64,000 bases of DNA. It comes from Oceanobacillus limi (lineage in GTDB: Bacteria; Bacillota; Bacilli; Bacillales; Amphibacillaceae). The stretch spans positions 1 through 64,000 of the forward strand of contig NZ_FOHE01000005.1 of NCBI RefSeq assembly GCF_900111445.1, written 5' to 3'. Position numbers and translations under genes: made by a program. The notes under the pieces are model-generated. The model did no database searches. It worked only from the letters and a program-made list of their open reading frames with translations, and was not told the DNA's origin. Shown piece by piece: positions 32,938 through 43,458 of this stretch; position 1 is the stretch's first letter; every line of letters starts with the position of its first letter.

Positions 32938-35421
32938 TTACCCCTCATTAATACAAATTTGGTAGACCATAGCCATTGCTTGGGCACGGTCATTCACGTT
33001 AAGCTTTTGGAATATACGAGAAATATGGTTTTTAACCGTGTGCTCACTAATATACAGCTTCTCTGATATTTCCTTATTACTTAATCCTGCTAAAATAAGA
33101 TCAAACACTTCTAACTCCCTTGAAGAAATCGCATGTTGTTCTTGAATCTTTTGAAGTGCTACTCTAATGATTTGTTGCTTTTCGATCGGTTCTGGTGTAT
33201 CCACTACAAGTTTGGCAGGAGATTTAGGGTTATTATTTTTGAAAATATCAATTTTGTAGTCGCCTTGTACTAAAATCTCTTCCAACATATTCGGTACGAT
33301 AGGCTTGCTAAATAAATATCCCTGTACTTCTTCACATTCTTGATTACGTAAAAAGTCTAGCTGATTTTCCGTTTCTACCCCTTCAGCAATTACATGCATG
33401 TTTAATGCTTTTGCTAAGGAAACAATAGACGTAATAATAAGCTTGTGTTGTTTTTTATCACTTGATATTTTTTGAATGAAGGATTTATCAATTTTTAACG
33501 TATTCACCGGCAATCTACTTAAGTAATGAAGAGAGGAATAGCCTGTACCAAAATCATCAATACTAATACAAATCCCCATGTCACTTAGCTGTTGTAATGT
33601 TTTCGTAGAATTCTCTTCATTCTCCACCACAACAGATTCCGTTATTTCAATTTCGATTAACTCTGGGTGAACATCATTGCTCTCTAAAATTCTCTGAATC
33701 ATATCTGCTAAATCTTTTTGTAAAAATTGTTGTGAAGAGAAATTAATCGCTATTCGGATAGGTGGTATTCCTTCTTGTTTCCATGTATTGATTTGTTCAC
33801 AAACTGTTTTGACAACCCAATCCCCAATTTCGACAATTTGCCCCGTTTCTTCAGCTAACGGAATAAATTCTAAAGGTGGCACCAACCCCCAGCTTGGGTG
33901 ATTCCAACGAATAAGCGCCTCGGCACTTTCTACCTTACCGGTTTCTATATTTACCCGTGGCTGATAATGTAATTCAAACTCTTCTCGTTCAATAGCTCTA
34001 CGGAGATCGTTTTGCAAGGAGAAAGAACGATAGGTTTGCATGTTCATGCCAGAGTGGAATACATTATAATTGTTTTTTCCACGCTCTTTCGCTCGGTACA
34101 AAGCTGCATGTGAGTTCTTGATTAATTCGAGGTAATCCTCGCCATCATATGGAAACACGCTTAATCCAATACTTGTCGTAATAAAAAGCTCGTAATTATT
34201 AATGAAAAATGGCAACTGAAATGCTTCGATTATTTTCTCTGCAATTAGTAAGGCACTTTCCCGGTCTGTATTGGGAAGGATAATCCCAAATTCATCGCCA
34301 CCAATTCGAGCAACCAGATCTTCCTTTCGAACCGTATCCATTAAACGATTAGCGATTTCTTGAAGAATCTGGTCACCAATAACGTGACCAAGTGAATCAT
34401 TAATGTATTTAAATCGATCCATGTTGAGGATCATGACACCTAAGGATTGATTCTGTTTTCTTGCAAGCTTAATCTGCTTTGGCAATTGAACATTCCATGA
34501 TCTCCTATCAGGTAAGTCCGTCAAAATATCATGGTAAGCCATGTACTTGATCATTTCTTCATTCTTCTTTTGGTCTGTTATATCACGAATTGTGCATGCA
34601 AACATCAAAGTATCGTTTACTTTTTTCAATCCAATTTGCACTTCAGCTAAAAATGTTGAACCATCTTTTTTAGTGATCATTAATTCCTTTTGCTTTTCAT
34701 AGCCTTCAATATGTCCGACCTTTTTGCTTGCTTGAAGAATGTCCTGCATGTACTTTTGGGCATCCTCCTCCGAAAACACCATATAAATGCTGCTACCAAT
34801 AATGTCTTTTTCCGTATATTGTAGTGTTTTCTGTACGGATGGATTGATTTTTTGAATAACACCATCTTCATCAAGCACAATCATCGAATCGATAGATGTT
34901 TCGCTGATCACATTTGCTAGCGCCTCGGAAATTCGTAATTTTTCTGTCGTGCTGGTTAATTCCAGATTTGCTTTTTCTAACGCATTTTTCTGGTCATTCA
35001 ACATAGAAGCTTGTTGAATTAGTTGTTGCTTTAGTTTATATATATCAACAAACCCTTCCACCTTAGACTTAAGGATGAGAGGGTCCACTGGTTTAAGAAT
35101 ATAATCGATTGCCCCAACGGAATATCCCATAAAAATATGTTCCGATTCCATGTTATTAGCAGTAATAAACAAAATTGGGATGTCCTTTGTTTTTTCACGT
35201 GCTTTAATGATTTTAGCTGTACTAAATCCGTCCATATCTGGCATTTGTACATCTAATAAGATGAGTGCAAAGTTATATTTTAATAAAAATTTAAGAGCTT
35301 CTTCACCAGAAGAAGCCTTTACAAGGTTATATTCATCTTTTTCAATTATGGCCTCGATTGATAATAGGTTTTCTGGGCGATCATCAACAAGTAGGATATT
35401 TATTTTGTCTGGTTGACTCAT
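32938..35421 (-). CDS. REC-PAS-GGDEF-EAL-LuxR protein
   Basis: 827 residues. Order: receiver (about 8-125, DDRPEN and D57 in LLDVQMPDMDGF), coiled coil, PAS (about 175-290), GGDEF with an intact ARIGGDEFG (about 374-378), EAL with intact EALIRWNHP (E501) and DDFGTGYSSLHYL, then a C-terminal LuxR HTH (about 765-825: SSRELEVFDLILAGLSNKE, LYISEHTVKNHIS). It could thus make or degrade c-di-GMP and bind DNA in response to phosphorylation, probably by the adjacent hybrid kinase. ATG 35421 has AAGGGA upstream; an in-frame start at 35439 is less likely. Joining GGDEF-EAL to an HTH is unusual. Confidence 0.93.
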   Translation of the reverse strand: MSQPDKINILLVDDRPENLLSIEAIIEKDEYNLVKASSGEEALKFLLKYNFALILLDVQMPDMDGFSTAKIIKAREKTKDIPILFITANNMESEHIFMGYSVGAIDYILKPVDPLILKSKVEGFVDIYKLKQQLIQQASMLNDQKNALEKANLELTSTTEKLRISEALANVISETSIDSMIVLDEDGVIQKINPSVQKTLQYTEKDIIGSSIYMVFSEEDAQKYMQDILQASKKVGHIEGYEKQKELMITKKDGSTFLAEVQIGLKKVNDTLMFACTIRDITDQKKNEEMIKYMAYHDILTDLPDRRSWNVQLPKQIKLARKQNQSLGVMILNMDRFKYINDSLGHVIGDQILQEIANRLMDTVRKEDLVARIGGDEFGIILPNTDRESALLIAEKIIEAFQLPFFINNYELFITTSIGLSVFPYDGEDYLELIKNSHAALYRAKERGKNNYNVFHSGMNMQTYRSFSLQNDLRRAIEREEFELHYQPRVNIETGKVESAEALIRWNHPSWGLVPPLEFIPLAEETGQIVEIGDWVVKTVCEQINTWKQEGIPPIRIAINFSSQQFLQKDLADMIQRILESNDVHPELIEIEITESVVVENEENSTKTLQQLSDMGICISIDDFGTGYSSLHYLSRLPVNTLKIDKSFIQKISSDKKQHKLIITSIVSLAKALNMHVIAEGVETENQLDFLRNQECEEVQGYLFSKPIVPNMLEEILVQGDYKIDIFKNNNPKSPAKLVVDTPEPIEKQQIIRVALQKIQEQHAISSRELEVFDLILAGLSNKEISEKLYISEHTVKNHISRIFQKLNVNDRAQAMAMVYQICINEG

Positions 35422-35543
35422 CGTAATCCCTTCCTTCATTAGACGTAGTATAATTTCTAATTATACCTTATCATAACCGTTAGAAGAAAGGGACAAAATT
35501 TTACAAAAACGAATGAAATGTCAGTGAATTTTTTTATTGCTGC

Positions 35544-38165
35544 CTACGATGGTTGAAAGGATCGTAGTTGTTTTAAATAAGTGAACCGGTCTTCTCGAAA
35601 GATATTGCTGTTTGGAACAACTGGATGTTGTCGCAACTGATCTTGGAAATCATTTAAGATTTTTATTAACTTTTCTCTTGCTTGGCTGTCGATGGTAAGT
35701 TCTACTCCATACTCGTAAATACCTTTAACTTCTTCCTTCCAGGCAATTTTTCCATTTAACTGGATAAGGTTTCCTAGAATAGTTGTTTCAAAGTTATAAA
35801 AAATGTCTGTTCGTACTGGGAGATGAATATTGGATAGAAATCGTAACCCACCTGGACCAATATCTTCAATCAATATTTCCGTTGTTCCAACTTGTACCTT
35901 TTCCCCATGTAAGAGCGATAAGGTCATTTCCGCTTTGATTGGAAAAGTTAACGGAATTCGAAAGTGCTTTCTTCGATTTTTTTGTTGTGTCAATTGATCT
36001 TCAAAAGAGACTTTCAATATTTGTTGGTGCAAAAGAGTCCGAAATTCTTCTTCAGGAACCGGTTTACTATATAAGTATCCTTGTATTTCTTGGCATTCTT
36101 GTTCCTTCAAAAAGGCGAGCTGTTCGATCGTTTCCACGCCTTCTGCCACGACATTTAAATTTAACCCTTTCGTCATGAGGATTAGGGACTTGAGAATTAC
36201 TTCCACACTTTCTGACTTTGTTATTTGTCTCGTAAATGATTGGTCAATCTTCACCGTACTAATAGGAAACTTGTGAATATAGGATAGGGATGAATAACCT
36301 GTCCCAAAATCATCCAAAGCAATACGAATCCCTATTTCTCGTAAATATTCCAGAGCTGCTTCAACCGGTTTCTCGTATTGTATAATCGTCGTCTCTGTTA
36401 TTTCAAACTCAATAAGAGAAGGATCTGTACTGGTTTCTTCAAGGATGGATATAATTGTTTCCTTCCAGTCATTTTTAAGAAATCGTTGCGCAGAAATATT
36501 AATCGAAATTGGAATAATTGGTAGATTTTCATTCGTCCATTCTTTTAAGAACAGACAGGACTGCTTCAATACCCAATCCCCAATATCATTTACAAAACCA
36601 GTTTCTTCAGCAAGAGGAATAAACTCCCTAGGTGATACCATCCCCCAAACGGGATGCTCCCAACGTATCAACGCTTCCGCACTTACTATTTTCCCTGTAG
36701 ATGATTCCACTCTAGGTTGAAAATGAATACGTAACTCATTATTGTTAATTGACTTTCGCAAGTCGCGTTCTAGATAGTATTTTTTAAATGAATCAATATT
36801 TAAAGAAGGTGAATAAATCTGGTACGTATTTTTCCCATAGTGCTTCGCGCGGTACAGTGCAATATCTGCATTTTTCATGAGTTCTTCCACGGATTGTCCA
36901 TTAGCAGGAAAAGAGCTAATTCCGACACTAGTCGTGATTTTCAATTCATAGTCCGCGATAATGAAGGCTTCACCAAGACTATCGATTATTTTTTTCGCCA
37001 TGACGACTGGATAGTCTGCTTGATTCGTTTCAGTTAGCAACACAGCGAATTCGTCTCCACCAATTCGAGCTAACATGGCATTCTCTTGTAATACTTCCTT
37101 TAAGCGGCTACAGATTTGCTGTAACAATTTATCACCTACAAGATGACCTAGGGAGTTATTAATGCTACGAAAACGATCGAGATCCAAGTACATGATAGAA
37201 AATTCTTCCTGCGTGTGCTTGTACGACTCAATTAGGGATGCTACCTGTTGATCAAACAATGTTCGATTTGGTAGATCGGTTAAATAGTCATGATAAGCAA
37301 GGCGCATGATCTTCTGCTCATATTTTTTTTGAGCGCTAATATCGGTAATAATGCCGTCTAACCGTATGAGGTTTCCGTTATCGTCCAATACAGGTAATGT
37401 TTGATCCTGCACCCAAACGACATTTCCATTTTTATGGATGATTCGATATTGATGAAATAGGTTCTCCCCATGATATAAAGTTGGCTGCTTTGCCTGGTAA
37501 GCTTCAACATCCTCTGGGTGAATGAGCGAATCCCAAAGAATTTTATTAAACTGTTCCGGTGAATAGCCTGTTATCTTTTCAATTCCTTGAGAAGTCCAGT
37601 AATGCTTTGCGCTGATGTCATAGGACCATATACCAGCTTGAAGGTTATGAGCAATATTTTGAAACGTACTCTCCGTTTCGTGAAGGTCCTTAAGTAATCT
37701 TCTCGTTGTAGTAACGTCTTCAATTATGCCGATCAACCGGATAGGCTCGCCACTTTCATTTAATAGGATTTCAGCTTGAATGGTTGCATCAAAACGTTCT
37801 CCGTCAGCTCGTAACATTGATAGCTCTGTACTGAAATTTGCTTTATTCAGGATCGACTTTAAAACCGTTTGATAATAGGAATCTCTGTTATCGCAATGGA
37901 TAAAGTCCAAGCATTTTTTTAAACTTAACGTTAAGTTTGTATTAGGATCAATGCGGAAAAGTTCCAGTAATTGCTTACTAAAATAAGAAATATCTTGTTT
38001 AATATCATAGTCCCAAAAACCAAGTTTTAGATTATTTTTCGGTATATCTTGAATCATTTGTAACTCGGACATGTCATTGTCCGTAATAGCGTTATTTTCA
38101 TTAGACCCTAGCGAAGTTTTATTCGCTCTACCCCCTATGTTACATATGAGCGATGAATTGATCAT
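35544..38165 (-). CDS. PAS-PAS-GGDEF-EAL-PilZ protein
   Basis: 873 residues, no clear membrane segment. Order: two PAS/PAC domains (about 40-165 and 170-300), GGDEF with intact ARIGGDEFA (about 369-373), EAL with EALIRWEHP (E497) and DDFGTGYSSLSYI, then a C-terminal PilZ domain (about 725-845) with RRKHFR and EDIGPGGLRF matching RxxxR and (D/N)xSxxG-like elements. It combines synthesis, hydrolysis and binding of c-di-GMP, so the PilZ part may feed back on activity. ATG 38165 follows AAAGGAG at ideal spacing; an upstream in-frame start at 38186 lacks this. Confidence 0.93.
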   Translation of the reverse strand: MINSSLICNIGGRANKTSLGSNENNAITDNDMSELQMIQDIPKNNLKLGFWDYDIKQDISYFSKQLLELFRIDPNTNLTLSLKKCLDFIHCDNRDSYYQTVLKSILNKANFSTELSMLRADGERFDATIQAEILLNESGEPIRLIGIIEDVTTTRRLLKDLHETESTFQNIAHNLQAGIWSYDISAKHYWTSQGIEKITGYSPEQFNKILWDSLIHPEDVEAYQAKQPTLYHGENLFHQYRIIHKNGNVVWVQDQTLPVLDDNGNLIRLDGIITDISAQKKYEQKIMRLAYHDYLTDLPNRTLFDQQVASLIESYKHTQEEFSIMYLDLDRFRSINNSLGHLVGDKLLQQICSRLKEVLQENAMLARIGGDEFAVLLTETNQADYPVVMAKKIIDSLGEAFIIADYELKITTSVGISSFPANGQSVEELMKNADIALYRAKHYGKNTYQIYSPSLNIDSFKKYYLERDLRKSINNNELRIHFQPRVESSTGKIVSAEALIRWEHPVWGMVSPREFIPLAEETGFVNDIGDWVLKQSCLFLKEWTNENLPIIPISINISAQRFLKNDWKETIISILEETSTDPSLIEFEITETTIIQYEKPVEAALEYLREIGIRIALDDFGTGYSSLSYIHKFPISTVKIDQSFTRQITKSESVEVILKSLILMTKGLNLNVVAEGVETIEQLAFLKEQECQEIQGYLYSKPVPEEEFRTLLHQQILKVSFEDQLTQQKNRRKHFRIPLTFPIKAEMTLSLLHGEKVQVGTTEILIEDIGPGGLRFLSNIHLPVRTDIFYNFETTILGNLIQLNGKIAWKEEVKGIYEYGVELTIDSQAREKLIKILNDFQDQLRQHPVVPNSNIFREDRFTYLKQLRSFQPS

Positions 38166-38212
38166 GTTTCCTACTCCTTTATACATATTAAATCCGAGAA
38201 GTTTACGACATA

Positions 38213-38241
38213 TGTTTAATTCCTATTGTCGTGTATGACAA
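38213..38241 (-). promoter_or_regulatory. Putative promoter of the c-di-GMP cluster
   Basis: On the minus strand TTGTCA (38241-38236), a 17-bp spacer and TAAACA (38218-38213), about 48 bp before the ATG at 38165. Confidence 0.4.
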
Positions 38242-38325
38242 GGGAAAAAGGTATCACCTACTATTCTTATTTTTTGTTCCGATAATAGGAATGGGGAATA
38301 GGAATATCTTCCTATTGGGGAGCTG

Positions 38326-38478
38326 TTGTGTAAAATCGTTCGTAAAGGGGACATTGTATACCTATATGAAATAAATGCGAAGAAGATTTTAGCAGGTGAT
38401 ACCGTAATCTTGTATAAGGATTATTCATCTGTGGAATCAATTATGGGGAAAGGGTATTTAAAGCATGGTGGAAATTGA
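38326..38478 (+). CDS. Possible 50-residue small protein
   Basis: An open frame from TTG 38326 reads MCKIVRKGDIVYLYEINAKK, then ILAGDTVILYKDYSS and VESIMGKGYLKHGGN. Composition looks protein-like and GGGGAG lies 3 nt before the TTG (short spacing). It sits alone on the plus strand in the gap between two minus-strand genes. It may be a real small gene, a remnant, or chance. No family recognised. Confidence 0.35.
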   Translation: MCKIVRKGDIVYLYEINAKKILAGDTVILYKDYSSVESIMGKGYLKHGGN

Positions 38479-38533
38479 TTTAAGGAGAAGCTCCAGTGGT
38501 GAAGAAACCGACATCGTTTGTTTAAGGTAATAA

Positions 38534-38577
38534 TAGAAAAAGAGGATCCACTTTTGTCACTACGTGTGGATCCTCTA
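38534..38577 (-). terminator. Terminator of the amylase gene
   Basis: AGAGGATCCAC pairs with GTGGATCCTCT; the minus-strand transcript continues with TTTTTCTATTATT. It lies about 100 bp after the amylase stop. The intervening DNA has no gene. Confidence 0.85.
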
Positions 38578-38677
38578 TCTGTTCAATTCGGTATATCCTA
38601 TTGATTCGAAACGGCAGTGTATATTCAGCACCGGCTCTCAGTAAGAGACATCAACTGCTTTAGAACCATATCTAGAG

Positions 38678-40456
<1,779 letters not shown>

Positions 40457-40462
40457 TTAATA

Positions 40463-40474
40463 CAAACGTTTGCA
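40463..40474. promoter_or_regulatory. LacI-type operator, amylase side
   Basis: CAAACGTTTGCA, with a perfect 10-bp CAAACGTTTG palindrome, 25 bp upstream of the amylase ATG on the minus strand. It is probably a binding site of the LacI protein at 46361. Confidence 0.65.
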
Positions 40475-40543
40475 CGAAATTGTATTCTAGATTAAATAAA
40501 AGTTGAAATATCTTATGTTAAGTATAACAGATTTATTTTAAAA

Positions 40544-40557
40544 TGTAAGCGTTAACC
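40544..40557. promoter_or_regulatory. cre-like site over the amylase promoter
   Basis: TGTAAGCGTTAACC fits the CcpA cre consensus except at the last base. It overlaps the likely -35 of the minus-strand amylase promoter (TTACAT, 16 bp, TATACT). Confidence 0.6.
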
Positions 40558-40575
40558 ACTATATGATTGTTGAAA

Positions 40576-40589
40576 TGAAAACGTTAAAA
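40576..40589. promoter_or_regulatory. Second cre/LacI-like site
   Basis: TGAAAACGTTAAAA lies immediately upstream of the -35 of the transporter promoter. It matches the cre pattern partly. Confidence 0.45.
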
Positions 40590-40596
40590 ATAATAG

Positions 40597-40624
40597 TTGA
40601 TTTTTATCGATTACAATGTATAAT
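40597..40624 (+). promoter_or_regulatory. Sigma-A promoter of the maltodextrin transporter
   Basis: TTGATT (40597-40602), a 16-bp spacer and a perfect TATAAT (40619-40624), 73 bp before the ATG. Confidence 0.7.
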
Positions 40625-40640
40625 GAAATTAAAGCAATTG

Positions 40641-40656
40641 CGCAAACGTTTTCACG
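40641..40656 (+). promoter_or_regulatory. LacI-type operator, transporter side
   Basis: CGCAAACGTTTTCACG just downstream of the -10, sharing the CAAACGTTT core with the site at 40463. A repressor bound here would block transcription start. Confidence 0.6.
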
Positions 40657-40697
40657 CAATCGCTAAAAATATAAGATCCTTAGGGGAGGTTACTTAG

Positions 40698-41993
40698 ATG
40701 AAAAAATGGCTAGGTGCATTCGTTTTATTCGTTTTACTTATTGGGGTACTTGCTGCATGTGGACCTGATGACGTGCAAAAAGAACCAAGTGAATCAGGAG
40801 GAGAAAACGCAGAAGAAGGAGCAAATGAATCTGCAGAAATGCCTGAGAAACCAGAGAGCCTTACGCTTTGGGTAAACGCTGAAGAAAAGCAAGAGGATGC
40901 AGTTACCGAAATAACAGAAAAATATACAGAAGAAACAGGTATTGAGGTAGAACTTGTACCAGTAGATATGTTGGAACAGGTTGAAAAGTTAGATGTAGAA
41001 GGACCAGCAGGAAATGGGCCTGATATTATATTCCAACCACATGATCGTATTGGGGATTTAGCAATGCGTGGTTTAGTTGATCCAGTAGATTTGGGTGAAA
41101 CAGAAAGCGATTACACAGATATCTCATTGGAAGCTGTAACATATGATGGTGACTACTGGGGATATCCAGCGGTAATGGAAACATATGCAATGTACTATAA
41201 TAAATCCTTAGTTGATGAACCAGAAACAATGGACGATATCATGGCAATTGCAGAAGATTATACAGACCAAAGCCAGGATCAATTTGGCTTCTTAATGGAA
41301 GCTGCTAATTTATACTTTGTATATCCATTCTTCTCTGGATATGGAGCTTACGTATTTGACTTTGACGGAGAAAATTACGATATCAATAATGTTGGACTTG
41401 CTAATGAAGGTGCGAAACAAGGTGGAGAACTTGTTAAAACATGGTTTGACAATGGGTATATTCCACAAGATCTAACTCCAGATATTATGAATGGTCTATT
41501 TAAAGAGGGGAAAGTTGCAACTGTATTGAACGGCCCTTGGATGGTTCGTGAATATGCTGAAGCGCTAGGCGATGACTTAGGTGTTGTTCCACTACCAGTC
41601 CTTGAGAATGGGGAAAATCCTAAATCATTTGTAGGTGTGAAATCATACATGCTTTCCTACTACTCAGAAAATAAAGAGTGGGCACAAGATTTAATGGCAT
41701 TTATTACAAATGAAGAAAATTCATTACATTACTATGACGTTGCAGGAGAAATGCCTCCTCGTAATGATGCAGTTGAAAACTCTGTGATTGCCGATGATCC
41801 TATTTACTCAGCATTTGCAGAACAGACTCAATATGGTGAACCAATGCCAAATGTACCGGCGATGCAACAAGTTTGGGATCCATTTAATGATGCACTTAGC
41901 TTTATCTCTAAAGGAGAACCTGTAGATGAAGTGTTAGAAGAAGCGGTTCAAACAATTCAAGATAATATTGATGCTTCAGGTGCGAATAATTAA
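40698..41993 (+). CDS. malE: Maltodextrin-binding lipoprotein of an ABC importer
   Basis: 431-residue solute-binding protein of family 1. The lipoprotein signal MKKWLGAFVLFVLLIGVLAAC has the LAAC lipobox with Cys at about 21, followed by an acidic Glu/Ser/Asn-rich linker. The mature protein has the MalE-like elements PESLTLWVNAEEKQ, GPDIIFQPHDRIGDLA and GLFKEGKVATVLNGPWMV. Context (permeases, two GH13 enzymes, LacI regulator) fixes maltodextrin as the likely ligand. AGGGGAGG precedes the ATG. A hairpin after the stop probably keeps this gene expressed above the permeases. Confidence 0.92.
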   Translation: MKKWLGAFVLFVLLIGVLAACGPDDVQKEPSESGGENAEEGANESAEMPEKPESLTLWVNAEEKQEDAVTEITEKYTEETGIEVELVPVDMLEQVEKLDVEGPAGNGPDIIFQPHDRIGDLAMRGLVDPVDLGETESDYTDISLEAVTYDGDYWGYPAVMETYAMYYNKSLVDEPETMDDIMAIAEDYTDQSQDQFGFLMEAANLYFVYPFFSGYGAYVFDFDGENYDINNVGLANEGAKQGGELVKTWFDNGYIPQDLTPDIMNGLFKEGKVATVLNGPWMVREYAEALGDDLGVVPLPVLENGENPKSFVGVKSYMLSYYSENKEWAQDLMAFITNEENSLHYYDVAGEMPPRNDAVENSVIADDPIYSAFAEQTQYGEPMPNVPAMQQVWDPFNDALSFISKGEPVDEVLEEAVQTIQDNIDASGANN

Positions 41994-42000
41994 TGATGAA

Positions 42001-42025
42001 ATATGGGAGCTATTAGCTCCCATAT
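42001..42025 (+). terminator. Attenuating hairpin after malE
   Basis: A perfect 11-bp stem ATATGGGAGCT/AGCTCCCATAT with a 3-nt loop, and only a weak T tail (CCCTTTAT). It is suited to mRNA protection or partial termination. Confidence 0.7.
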
Positions 42026-42156
42026 CCCTTTATCCCGTATATAATTGGCAGTTAGCCCCTTGTAAAGCGGGCAAGTGGGGATAGAAGACTAATATAATAG
42101 TAGATTCATTTATTATCCTGCAAGTTTTGTTTAATTGGTATTAGGAGGATACAGAT

Positions 42157-43458
42157 ATGGCTAATAATCAAAATGAGAGGAAAGCCGGAATAAGCCAACC
42201 CCGAAATATCGCTACACTGTTATCTATCTTGGTTCCAGGATTGGGCCAGATATATAATCGTCGTATAGTAAAAGGAATAATTCTTCTTATTATTACAATC
42301 TCATTTTTAGTTACGATGTGGAACTATATAGACATAGGGATTTGGGGATTATTTACGCTTGGTACAATTCCACAGGAGCATCATTCTATTCAGCTGTTAC
42401 TGCAAGGATTGATTTCATTAATCGTATTAGCGTTTGGAATTGCAATCTATGCTTATAACTTAATAGATGCTAGAAAGGATGCAATTGCAAGGGAAGAGGG
42501 AAGACCGAATCCTACATTTATAAAAGGGATGTCTAATTTTTATGACAAAGGTTTTCCGTATTTTATGATTTTACCTGGATTGATCATGCTTGTATTTATT
42601 GTTGTTTTACCGTTATTGTTCATGCTTGCATTGGCATTTACGGACTATAACCAATACAACGCCCCACCACGTAATTTACTAAATTGGGTTAGCTTCGATA
42701 ACTTTGTAAATTTAGTAAACGTGGATATTTGGAAGGATACCTTCTTTAGTGTTTTTACTTGGACGATTGTTTGGACAGTAGTAGCAACCACTTTACAAAT
42801 AGTCCTCGGATTTTTCTTAGCTTTACTAGTTAATGATAAGCGAATTAAGTTTAAGCGTACGATCCGTACGGTATTAATCTTACCCTGGGCCGTACCGGCG
42901 TTTGTTTCGATCTTAATCTTTTCAGCATTATTTAACCCAACCTTTGGGGCGATCAATCGTGATCTATTAGCACAATTTGAAATCATGATACCGTGGCTTT
43001 CTGATCCGTTCTGGGCAAAGGTAGCCTTAATCATGATTCAAACCTGGCTGGGTTTTCCGTTTGTATTTGCATTATTTACAGGGGTGCTTCAAAGTGTACC
43101 ATCTGATATGTATGAAGCTGCAGATGTTGATGGTGGAACACGTTGGCAAAAATTACGTCATATCACCGTTCCACATGTACTATTTGCGACAGCTCCATTG
43201 TTAATTATGCAATACGCGCAGAATTTTAATAACTTTAACATTATTTATCTATTCAATGAAGGTAACCCACCGGTACGTGGTCAAAATGCTGGAGGTACGG
43301 ATATTCTCATTTCATGGGTATATAAATTAACTTTTGAAACAAATAATTACAATATGGCTGCAGCAATAACGATTATTATGGGAGTTCTAGTCATGGGATT
43401 TGCATTTTATCAGTTTAGAAAAACGGCAGCTTTTAAAGAAGAAGGGGGACGTTACTAA
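42157..43458 (+). CDS. malF: Maltodextrin ABC permease, MalF type
   Basis: 433-residue membrane subunit. About 120 extra N-terminal residues include the short PGLGQIYNRRIVKG motif and two hydrophobic segments, as seen in Bacillus MalF/MdxF-like proteins. The permease domain (about 180-425) carries the EAA loop YEAADVDGGTRWQKL that docks the ATPase. AGGAGG lies upstream of the ATG. The stop overlaps malG by one base (TAATG). No ATP-binding subunit is encoded in the cluster, so a shared MsmX-like ATPase is expected. Confidence 0.93.
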   Translation: MANNQNERKAGISQPRNIATLLSILVPGLGQIYNRRIVKGIILLIITISFLVTMWNYIDIGIWGLFTLGTIPQEHHSIQLLLQGLISLIVLAFGIAIYAYNLIDARKDAIAREEGRPNPTFIKGMSNFYDKGFPYFMILPGLIMLVFIVVLPLLFMLALAFTDYNQYNAPPRNLLNWVSFDNFVNLVNVDIWKDTFFSVFTWTIVWTVVATTLQIVLGFFLALLVNDKRIKFKRTIRTVLILPWAVPAFVSILIFSALFNPTFGAINRDLLAQFEIMIPWLSDPFWAKVALIMIQTWLGFPFVFALFTGVLQSVPSDMYEAADVDGGTRWQKLRHITVPHVLFATAPLLIMQYAQNFNNFNIIYLFNEGNPPVRGQNAGGTDILISWVYKLTFETNNYNMAAAITIIMGVLVMGFAFYQFRKTAAFKEEGGRY

